The position numbers and the translations under genes were made by a program. The notes under the pieces are model-generated. The model was given only the letters and a program-made list of their open reading frames with translations. It had not been told where the DNA came from and made no database searches. Shown piece by piece: positions 26,601 to 38,600 of a DNA stretch of 53,163 nt. Numbering within the stretch: the stretch's first letter is position 1; each line of letters begins with the position of its first letter. Origin of the DNA: an uncultured Rhodospirillaceae bacterium (GTDB lineage Bacteria; Pseudomonadota; Alphaproteobacteria; Rhodospirillales; Magnetospirillaceae); assembly GCA_903941105.1 (NCBI GenBank), contig CAJANL010000148.1:1-53163 (forward strand), given 5' to 3'.

Positions 26601-29600
26601 CCAGCGATACAATACCCAGGGCGCGGCGGTGTATCGGGACGGTGTCACCCTTGGGGCCGACGAGTTCCGGGTCAATTCCGTCGTAGCCAGTTACCAGTTC
26701 GGCGCGGTGGTCACCGCGTTGGACAATGGCGGCTTCGCCATCGCGTGGCACAGCTACGGTCAGGACCAGGCCGGCGACTACGGAACCTTCGCCCGGGTCT
26801 ATGACGCCAGCGGCACGGCGCAGGGCGGCAGCGAATTCGTGGTCAACACCACCGTCGCCGGCTGGCAGGCTTGGCCGACGCTCGCCTCGATTCCGCCCGG
26901 AGTCGCGGGCGACCTGCCCAATGGCGGGTTCATGTCGGCGTTCCTGCTCGACAATGCCGGGACTCACTACCTCTACGGCCAGCGTTTCGACATTTCGGGG
27001 GCCAAGGTCGGAGGAGAGTTCCCGATTACCGCCACGGCGGTGACTGACCACCCCAAATCCATGTGCACGCTGCCCAACGGCGACGTGGTGGTGGTCTGGA
27101 CGTCCATCTGGACCGAGACCGGCGGCGGCGCCGACACCATGGGGACCTTCGCCTGCCGCGTCAGCCCGACCGGCGCCCTGCTGGGAGGGGGGCGGTTCCA
27201 GGTCAACAGCACCGTTGCCGACCAACAGTATGGCGGTTCGGTCACTGCCCTGGCTGACGGCGGCTTCGTCATCGCGTGGCATAGCGGCGGCAACCAGGAC
27301 GGCAACAGCTATGGCATCTTCGCCCAGCGCTACAACAGCGCGGGCAATGCGGTGCACAGCGACGGCGTCACCCTGGGAGCTCAGGAATTCCAGCTCAACG
27401 GCACGGGCACCGGCTACCAGGCCTGGCCGAGCATCAAAGCCCTGCCCGATGGTGGCTTCGTGGCGGTGTGGGATGACGACCATGCAAACGCAAGCCAGCA
27501 CAACGTCTACGGCCAGCGCTTCAACGCCTCGGGCCAGCCGGTTGGGACGGAACTCGTCATTTCGTCAGGCAACTTTGGCGGAAACGTAAACGCCACGGTT
27601 GACGTGTTGTCCAGCGGGGACCTGTTGGTCGCCTGGCATGACGCGGATGCCAACGGTATGGGGGTCTTCGCGCAGCGTTACACCATCACCGGTGACAGCA
27701 TCGGCGGGCCGATCATGGTCGGCACCAACGGTGACGAGTCCGTCCATTTGGGCTCGGTCACGGGGATTATCGATCTGTTGAACGGCGATGACACCGTCAT
27801 CGTGAGCAATGCCGATCTAGTCGCTGGCAGTGTCACCATTGTTGGCGGTGCCGGCAAAGACAGCATAATCATCACCGATGCCATCGCCAGCGATGCCGGG
27901 TTCAGCCACCTCTCCGGATTCGAAGCGGTGGAGATGAGCAGCACCGCGATTCAGACGCTGACTTTGAGCAGTCAGGCCGCCATCGCCGGTATCCACGAGG
28001 TTGACGCCTCGGGTGCCACCGCGTCGGTAACCATCGATGCCAGTGGTTACGGCGCCGCAGAGGGGATTTCTCTGGTTGGCGGCGGCAACAACGACATTCT
28101 GACTGGCGGCGCGGGCGACGATCACCTGAACGGCGGGGCAGGGGCCGATACGCTGAAGGGCGGCGCGGGCAACGACATCTTCGTGTTCGAGCCCGGCCAA
28201 TCCACCGTGGCCGTCATGGACACCATCGGCGGTGGCGGCGATGTATTCACCTGGGGCGTCGATACGCTGGAGCTGACGGAGGCGTCCGGCTACGTTGTAA
28301 TCAAGGACTACATCCCGACCGGGTCGACCCTCGGCGACAAGTGCGCCGCCATCGAGGGCGACAGCGGCATCGACGATGCCATGGTGTTCTTCGCCGTCGG
28401 CAGCGATGGCTATCTCTACGTCAAGGGTGACGGCGACGGCGACGGCGTCGATTTCGGCGGCACGCTGATCAAGTTCGCCGACAATCCCACCGGGCCGGCC
28501 ACCATCGATCAGCTGCCCGGCGCGAGCGGCATGCTGGTGCGGGGCACCAACGGTGACGATACTTTGACCGGTAGCGCCGGCAGCGACGCGATCCGCGCCT
28601 TCGACGGCGATGATACGGTCGTCGGCAGCGATGGTGCCGACAGCATCGACGGCGGCGCGGGCAATGACACCCTTGTCTTTGCCGGCACCACTTCGATCAC
28701 CGCCGATCTGACGGCGGGCACCGTCGTGGGCGGGGTGACCCTGGTCGGCATCGAGAATGTCACGGGTGGCGACGGGGACGACGATATCGTCGGCGACAGC
28801 GGCGTCAACATCCTCAATGGCGGAAGCGGCGACGATTACCTGGAGGGCAATGGAGGCTCGGATACGCTGATCGGCGGGCAAGGCTATGACGTTGCCGTGT
28901 TCGGTGCCGGCAGCTACACTGTTGGGATTGAGGGAAGCATGATGACGGTGTCCGACGGCACCGTGACCCAACATGTCGCGAGTGTCGAGACGCTGCATCT
29001 GAATGGCAATGATGTCGGGGTGAAGTGGGAGCAGGCGGTCAACAGCGACACCCCCGACACCACCGAGGATCATCCGGTGGTAACCGCATTGGCTGGCGAC
29101 GGCCACGTGGTAATTTGGCGCAGCACCGATCTGAACGGTACCTACAGCGGCATTTACGGCCAGCGTTACGATGATGGCGGGCTGCCGGTCGGTCCGGAGT
29201 TCCGCGTCAACGCCAACGTCGTCGATATGCATTTGTCGCCATCGGTGGCGCCCCTGCCCGGGGGCGGCTTCGTGGTGGCGTGGACCACCCAGAACACGGA
29301 CGACTTCAGTTTAGACATCGTTTGCCGGCGTTTTGATGCCCTGGGCGCGGCGGTGGATGTCGCCGATGTTCAGGTTTCCACCAGTGGCATGGCGGATCAC
29401 CCGGCGGTGGCCGCCCATGCCGACGGCAGCTTCGCCATCATCTGGGGAGAGGTCGTCCAGAACGAGATCCTGGACGGTAACGGCGATGTCATCGACTACG
29501 AGGAAGTCAGTCAGATCGTCGAATCCCAGTATAACGTTGGGGGCGAAGCATGGACCGTGAGCGAGCAAACGGTCAGCCAATCCGGCCATGTTCCCCATAT

Positions 29601-32600
29601 CGCGGCGCTGTCCGGCGGCGGCTATGCCGCGGCCTGGGTCAACAGTGATATCGAAGGCATTGAAACCGCTTTCCTGAGCGCCGCATCCGTTGGCAGTGTC
29701 GTCACCGTCCAGGATTCGCCCGGTGGGGGACAGCAAAACCCCTGCGTCGTCGGTTTGCCCGGTGGTGGTTGGGCGGTGACGTGGAACGCGTATCAGGATG
29801 GCAATCCCTATCATATCTTCATGCGCGAATGTGCCGCCGATGAGGACGGTGCGGCGCTGGCGTTGGGCGACAGCGAGACCGAGATCACTCCCGTCACCTG
29901 GGACGACGTCGCCGACGCGAAGGTTGCGGTGTTGGCCGATGGTGGCTTCATGGTCGTATGGCGGGCGTATGGGCAGGGAGGGATCCACGCCCAGCGGCTC
30001 GACGCCAACGGGGACGCCGTCGGCGACAGGTTCTGCGTCACCGATGATGAAGCGTCAAGCGGCCAGGACGAGCCGGACGTGGCCCTGCTGGCCGACGGCC
30101 GCATCGTATTCACCTGGACCAGCCCGGACGGTGCATGTGAAAGAATCGTCTCCAAGACGTTCAATGCCGACGGCAGTGCCACCGGCCCCCTCATGCTGGT
30201 GGGCAGCGAAGGAGACGACACGCTGACGGTCGGTGTCGGCGTGGCGGCGGACGGCGATTACGGCAACGACATCCTTAACGGCTCGGACGGCCGCGACACG
30301 CTGATCGGCGGGGGGGGCAACGACGAACTCAACGGTGACGGCGGCGACGATCTGCTGGTGGTCAGCGACTTCGATTCCGGCGATGTCGTCGACGGTGGCG
30401 CTGGAGCGGATGACACGCTGCGCCTTATTGTTGACAGCGACGTCATTGATGACGAGGTTAACAATGCTTTCGCCAATGTGACCAATGTCGAGCATCTGGA
30501 GATCTCGGGTGTTCCGGGCGAGTTGATGCTCAGTGTGACGCTGGATGCCGGCTTCGAAGCCACCGGCATTTCTGACGTCAAGGTCGTGGGGAGCGCCGGT
30601 GTCTTCGTCGACGCTTTCTATCTCGAATCAAATGTTTCCATTACTGGCGGTATCGGCGGCGACACTATTTATAGTGGTCTTGGCGACGACATTATCAGTG
30701 GCGGTGCCGGTGACGACTTCATTGTCGATGGGTATGGAATCAACTTTATCGACGGCGGAGCCGGAGTCGACCATGTCGACTATTGGGTGAATGGAGGCAA
30801 TCTTAACAATTACGAGTTTTCCGCAGACGGCGACACGCTGATTGTCAGTAGCGGTGATGGCACCGACAACCTGATCGGGGTCGAGGAACTCGTTTTCGCC
30901 GACTTCACCCTCTTGGTGGAAAACGACACCACCCTGATCGGTTCGGGCGACGATGAAACCCTGCATATCGGCAGCGGCCTGCTGGTCGACGGCGGTTTCG
31001 GCGTCGACACCGTCGTGCTGGCCCATTCCCTGATTTCCACCACCATCACCAACGACCTGGCAACCGGCGGCCTGCTGCTGTCGGGCTCCGGTTGGAGCGA
31101 CATCGTCATCAATGTCGAGACGCTTGAATTCAATGATGCCACTCGCACGCTGGTGGAATCGGATGGCACCGCCGGCAACGATATCGTTTACGGTTTCATC
31201 GGCAACGACACGCTGACCAATGGCGGCGGGAATGACTGGCTGCTGGGATTCAGTGGCGATGACACCTTCGCCATTACCGGCAGCGGCGACACCACCATCC
31301 TGGCAGGCACCGGCGCCGATACCCTCGACCTTCAGGGCTATGCCAGCGCGAAGGCCCTCGACATTTCGCGCTCCGGCAACGACCTGCTGATCAGCCTGAG
31401 CAACGGCACCGACACCGTCGCCAATATTACGGTCAAGGATCAGATGATCGGGTTGGGCGTCGAGAGCCTGGTCATCGGCTCCGACAACGGCGCGCTGGGC
31501 ATCATCACTTCGGGTACCGGCAGCGTGGCCGGTGAATTGATGATCGGCACCTCGGCGGGTGAGATTCTCAACGGTGGCGGCGGCGGCGACATCTTCTTCG
31601 GCGGTGGCGGCAGCGATACCTATATCGGCGAGACCGTCACCAATGCCGGGACCGTCGTTTACCGCATGTCGGATTTCAGCGTCAGCCTGGCCGTTACCGG
31701 CGGCTCGATGACGGTCGGTCACGGCGGCGATGTCGATACACTGCTGAACATCAAGCAGATCGAGGGCACCACCTTCGGCGACACCCTGTCGGCGGCGGGC
31801 GCCGGTCGGCGTGTCCACCTGACCGGCGGCGGCGGCGATGACCATCTGACCGGTGACAACGGCGTCAGCGACGTGATCGCCGGCTACCAGAACGCCACCA
31901 GCGGCGTGATCGTCAACCTGTCGAGCGACTCCATCACCGTCGGCACCGTCGATGTGCAGGCCGGGCAGGCCGTCGACGGCCAGGGTGGCACCGATAGCCT
32001 GACCGGCATCATCCATGTCGAGGGCTCCGTCTTCGACGACTACATCATGGGCGGCGCCGGCAACGACACCCTGCACGGCGGCATGGGCACCGACACCCTG
32101 ATCGGCGGCGCTGGCAACGATGTCTTTTCCCTGCAAAGCCTGACCGACCCCGACAGCGTCGATGGCGGCACTGGCTGGGACAACCTCGCGATCTCGCCCA
32201 TGAACGGCCAGCGGGCCGGCGGCACCTTTGGCCTCAACGATCTGGTCGGCCGGGTCAGCCATGTGGACGGTTTCAACATTACGGGGAACACCCTGGCGGG
32301 GTCGGGGTCCGACCTGATCGTGCTGCGGGCCGACGACGTGCGCGCCATCTCGGACGGCAGCCTCAGCATCACCGGCGATGCGGGCGATATCCTCGCTCTG
32401 GGCGGGGTGTGGAGTTATTCCGGCGGTAACCTGACCAGCGGCGGCGAAACCATCCAAGTCACCGGCGGGATGACGTTCAATCTGCTGGCGCAGACCGGCA
32501 TGGCGTCGGGCATCCATGGCGGCATGGTCGGCGGCGGCGGCGTCTCCCATACATTGAGCGGGCCGTTGGCCCATGGCACGCTTTACCTGGATGGCGTCGC

Positions 32601-35600
32601 CACCGACACCTTTACCGGCGATAATGTCATGGCCGGCCGGGTGTGGTACGTCTCCGACGATAGCGTCGCCGAAACCTTGGTCTTCACCTCCGGCCTGACC
32701 ATCACGGCGGTGGGTGCCACTGCGACGGCTCCGATCATCGGTGGCCTGCCATCCGCCGCGGTCGATTATGTCGAAGGGGGCGTTCCGGTCGACCCGTTCA
32801 TGGGGGCGACCGTCAGCAGCGATGGCAATGACTTCGGTGGTGGTCGACTGGCCATTTCCCTGCTCAGCGGTGCCGGCAGCGGCGATACCTTGGCCATCAG
32901 CGCCTCGCCGAGGGCCGACATCACCATCGATGACTCCGACGTCTGGTACTACGATGGTGTGGACGACTACATCATCGGCACCATCGACGCGGTGAACGAC
33001 GGCCTGGGCGGCCGCCCGCTGGTGATCAACCTGACCACGGACGCCAGCGCGATCGAGGTCGGCGATCTGCTGGACAATATTCAGTTCTCCAGTACCGCCC
33101 ATCCGGGCAGCATCGCCCGGTTCCAGGTCGAACTCAGCGACGGCCATGGCGGCGCGCAGGTGGTGGCATCGAGCGCCATCCAGTTCGACCATGCTCCGGT
33201 GGCCACCACCATCACGGGCCAGTCGGTCAACGAGGACAGCGCCTTCGCATTCAATGCCGCGACTCACTTTACCGATCCGGATGCCGGCGACAGCCTGACC
33301 TACTCGGCGACACTGGCCGACGACAGCCCGCTGCCGGCGTGGATGAGCATCAATGCCACCAGCGGTGTCTTCAGCGGAACGCCGGGGAACGGCGACGTCG
33401 GCGACATGGTGGTCAAGGTCACCGCCACCGATTCGGACGGCGTCGCCACCGATGCCACCTTCAACCTGCATGTGGGGAACAGCAACGACACGCCGGTGTT
33501 GGAGACCCCCATCGGCAGCCAGTCGGTCGATGAGGATAGTTCCTTCTCGCTCGATGTCTCGACCAGCTTCTCCGATCCCGATGCCGGCGACACCCTGACC
33601 TATTCGGCGACGAAGCAGGACGGCAGCCCGCTGCCGCCATGGTTGAGCATCAACGCCACCACCGGTGTCATCAGCGGCACGCCGGCGGCTGGCGACGTCG
33701 GCGATATTTCGGTCAAGGTCAAAGCCACCGACGCGGCCGGCGCCTTCGTCGAGGACAACTTCAACCTGCATGTGGCGAACTCCAACGACGCCCCGGTGCT
33801 GTTGGGGCCGGTCGGCACCGGCGCGGGGTTCTCGGGTAGCCCTGAATCCTATCTCCAGGTCGACAGCCTCGCCGGCATGGGCGCCGGCACTGCCATGACC
33901 GTCGAATTCTGGGCCAACTTCCAGAGCGGCACCTACTCGACGGCGCTGTCCTATGTGGCGCCGACCGCCAAGACCTTCTCGGTCTATGCCGAGGCCGGCA
34001 GTCTTGGTGTCAGGCTGGATGGCCAGATGGTGGCGCTGACGGCGGTGCCGGGGCGGAGCGCCAACGTTGCCCACGGCGAGTGGAACCACGTTGCCGTCAG
34101 CTTCGACACCTCCGGCCGGCTCGAACTGCTCAAGAATGGCGAGGTCGTTGCCGTTGCCACCGGCCTTACCCTCGGCGGTTACGCCACCGGCGGCGGGTCG
34201 CTGGTGCTGGGCCAGGAGCAGACGGTTCCAGGCGGCGGATTCGTCGCCAATCACGGCATGTCAGGCGCGCTCGACTCGGTGCGCATCTGGAACACCACCC
34301 GCTCCGCCGCCGCCGTGCAGGATGGCATGGATGGCACCTTCAGCGGCGGCACCACCGGACTGGCGGCGTCCTATTCGCTCGACAACGTCGGCGGTAACAC
34401 GATCGCCAACGGTGTGGCCGGCGGCACCAATATCCTGGCCCGCTTCGGCGAATTGACTTCGGCAGGGCTGGTGACGCAGTCGGAAGACCAGACGCTCACT
34501 GTCCAGTTGCGCGGTATCGATATGGATGCCGGCGACACCCTGACCTACAGCCTGACCGGCGGCGCCGGTACCGACGGCACCACCACCCTGGACCCGAGCG
34601 GCTCGCTGAGCTTTACCCCCGCCGCCAACTTCAACGGTACCCATACGGTGACGGTCGAGGTCAGTGACGCTAACGGCGGCATCACCAGCCGTGATCTGGA
34701 TATCGTGGTCAATGCGGTCAACGATGCGCCGACGCTCGACGTGGCCAATCAGGTGTTGTCGCTGAGCGGCAGCACCGCCGTCCCCATCGTCATCAGCGAT
34801 GCCCAGTTGCTGGCCAATTTCAGCGATCTCGACGGCGACACTCTGCACATCCACAGCATTACTGCCACCAATGGGAGCGTCACCGGCGACAATAACGGCC
34901 ACTGGCTGGTGGCGCCGCCGTCGCTCGGCGGAACGGTCAACCTTACATATACTGTGGCCGACGGCCATGGCGGGTTCGTCAACGGCTCGGCGACGGTCGC
35001 CGCCACCTATGTCAACCTGGCGCCGGTGCTGGACATCAGCGCCACCCCGACCCTGACCAGCATCATCGAGGACTCCCTCCCGACCGGCTGGGACGGCACC
35101 TCGACCACGGTGACGAGCCTGCTGGCGGGCCGGGTCACCGACGTCATCGGCACGGCGAACCGGATGGCGGTGGTCGGTGCCGATTCGGCCCACGGCTCGT
35201 GGTTCTACAGTCCCGACAACACGACCTGGACCGCCATGGGAGCGGTCTCCGACACCTCGGCGCGGCTGTTGGGCGAGTCGTACTATGTCCGCTTCCTGCC
35301 GACGGGCGACTGGAACGGCACCGCCACCCTGTCCTACCGGGCGGTGGATACCTCATGCGTCGCCGCCAATGGTTCGCTGGTGAACGCCAGCGTCAACGGC
35401 GGCGGCACCGCGTTCAGCGCGGCGGCCGAGACCGCGTCGATCAGCGTCACTCCCACGGAAGACACAGCCTCGTGGCTGGGGCCGCGCGGCACCGTGGCGG
35501 CGTTCGACGGCGACCATGCCACGCGTGTCCTCAGCCTGACCGGCGACGCCGTCACGGTCGAGTTCCGCGCCAACGCGCCGGCCGATGCCCAGATGTTCGA

Positions 35601-38600
35601 CTACACCGTCGGCGCCTATGACGACGCGTTCTCCATCTGGCGCGACGCCGGCATGCTGAAGGTCGCCATAGCCGGGGTCGACTGCGTCACCAACATCCCG
35701 GTGGAGGCCAATCAGTGGCACCACTGGGCGGTGACCTGGAACAAAGGCGATGGCGCGGTACAGGTCTACAAGGATGGGTCGCTGGCCTGGGCCGGGATCA
35801 ACATCGCCACCAACCTCGACATCAGCGGTACCGGCACGCTGGCGCTGGCCCAGGATCTGGCCGTCGGTGGCGGTTTGAATGGCGCCAGCAGCACGGTGAT
35901 GATGGACGACGTGCGGGTATCGAATGCGGTGCACAGCGCCGTCTACATCAAAGACAACATGAACAATACCAATGCCGGCGGCTCTGTGGCGGCGCAGTGG
36001 ACCTTCGACAATGGTTCCCTGACCGACGCCTCCGTCAATAGCCGCACCCTGACCGAAGTCGGCACCATCGGCCATTACGCGGCCTCGGGCGAGGGCGCCT
36101 CCATCGCCGTCACCGGGCTGGGGGTGCGCGAGGTCGACGGGCAGACGGTGCAGGTGATGCTGAACGGCGCCGGCGGTATGCTGACGCTGGGCAGCGCCGT
36201 CGGGTTGAGCTTCAGCAGCGGTGACGGTTCCAACGACTCCACCATCACCTTTACCGGCAGCGTGGCGAACGTCAACGCGGCGCTCGCCACCCTGACCTAC
36301 GCCCCGACGGCAGGCTTCGTCGGCGCCCACTCGGTCAACATGCAGGTGGGCGACTACGTCAACGGTGCCCTGTCGAACAGCAGTTCCACCGTGGTCGCGG
36401 TCGACGTCATTACGCCGCTGGCGGTGATGGGGGCGGCGACCCAGGTTGACCAGTTGGCCCTCAACGGTGGCGGCACCTATGCCTCTGCCGATGTGGCGCT
36501 GAATGCCGATACCGGTACCATCGAGTTGTGGCTGCAGAAGGGGCAGTGGAATCTGTCCACTACCGATGAAATGATCATCGGCAACAATATCAAGCACGAT
36601 GTGACTGGTGCTGTTTATCTCAGCGACAATGCAAATATGGGTCTGAATTTCCGCTACGGCGGTTTCAACGCAGATGCCAATCATACAAATATCCAATTCG
36701 CCGGCAGCGACAGCTGGACCGTCGGCTCATGGCATCACCTGGCAATCAGCTGGGAACGCAACGCCGGCCAGACGATGCTCAAGCTGTATGCCGACGGCAC
36801 CCAGGTCGGCACCACCACCACGCCGCTGCAAATTCCCGCCAACAAACTGGCGGAGTGGGTGATTGGCAAGGAGCTCGACCCGGCCTCGGTAAACCAGGAC
36901 GAGCTTCAGGGCTCGGTGGAGGATGTCCGGCTGTGGACTACGGCGCGTTCGCCGGCCGAGATCGCCGGTGCCATGCACAGCCGCCTGGACGGCAACGAGG
37001 CCGGTCTGGCCGCCAACTGGACCTTTGAAGGCAGCGTCGGCGGTGCGGTCGCGGACGCCAGCGGCAACGGCCATACCCTGGATTGGGACCATTCGGTCAG
37101 CGACGATTTCAGCGGCAACGCCCTCGATCCCGACAAATGGACGGTGGTCAGCGGCAATACCGCCGGGCACGCGCTGTCCGTCGCGGGCGGCCGCGTCGTC
37201 AGCACTAATCGCGAGTTGCTGCGCACCACGGACGCGTTCGTTCCGACGGCGGACCGTCCGGTGCGCGTCTGCGGGACCTGGATGCCCGGCGAGAGCGGCA
37301 ACGTGCTGAGCGTCGTCACCCGGGGTGACGCCAGCACCCTCGGCGGTTCGTCCAATGCCGGGCATGGCATCGTGGCGTGGAGTTCGCCCTTCACTAACAC
37401 CGTCAATATTTGGGGCCTTGGCGGCGCTGCGGCCACGGTTGGTGCCACCACCGGCGATGCGTCGCTCATCACCTACGCCAACCATACCTATTCGTTCGAG
37501 GTCGTCGACGACGGTACGCATGTCACCTTCACCGTCCAGGATCTCGACGACGCCATAAACTCGGCTTCCATCACCGCCGACAGCAGCTACGTCTCGACCA
37601 CCAACCACGTCATCGTCTACGGCCGCGAAGGGGGCGGTTCCACCTACGTCTCGTATTTCGACGACCTCAGCGTCACCCAGGACGCAGCCCAAGTCGTGGC
37701 AACGCCGGCCGGTGCCACCAGCTTCGACGGTGTGGATGATCACTTCAGTGTGGTGAGTTCGACCGCCCTGAATCCGTCCTCGGTCACGGTCGAGGCGTGG
37801 TTTAAGCCCGACTCGTTAGCGGGCCAGCATGTGATTGTCGGTAAGGGCGGTGCCAGCGATTACAGCTTTATTCTATCCACCGTTGGAAATTCTCTTCGCT
37901 GGTCTTTCGCCAACGTCAACAATGGTTATCTTGACCTTACCTCGGATACCATTCTTTCCGTTGGAGAGTGGCATCATGTTGCTGCAAGCTACGATGCCGT
38001 CACGGGTAAGCTGAAAATCTATCTGGATGGCGAACTCGACAAGGAAACCAACGTCACACCGTATAGCCTGCGCACCAATACGGATGACGTCGTCATCGGG
38101 GCCTGGGACAACGGCAGCTCCATCGAGCAGCGATTCGACGGCGATTTGGCCGACGTCCGGATGTGGGGCGAAGTTCGCGGCCCGGCGGATATTGCCGAAA
38201 ACATGAACGGCGGGCTCACCGGCTCCGAGTCCACCCTGGCCGGTTGGTGGCCGCTGGCCAACGGCACCGGACTCAACCTCAAGAGCGGTGGCGCCACCGC
38301 AACCGCCGTGGGCAGCCCGACTGCCAGCGAGAACGGCCCGGCGCTGTTCGACGATACCCTGGTGACCGGCGAGGACCGCTCGATCCTCGGCAAGCTGGCC
38401 GACACCAGCGACGTGGCGGCGACCTACACGGTCCAGGACGCGCCGGATCACGGCACCCTGACGCTGAATGGCGACGGCACCTTCCTCTACAAGCCGACTG
38501 CCGGCTACACGGGCGGCGACAGCTTTACCGTGCATGTGGTGGATGGGGTCCGCACGCCGGTGGACAAGACCATCTCGATCACCGTCGAGGACACGACGCG

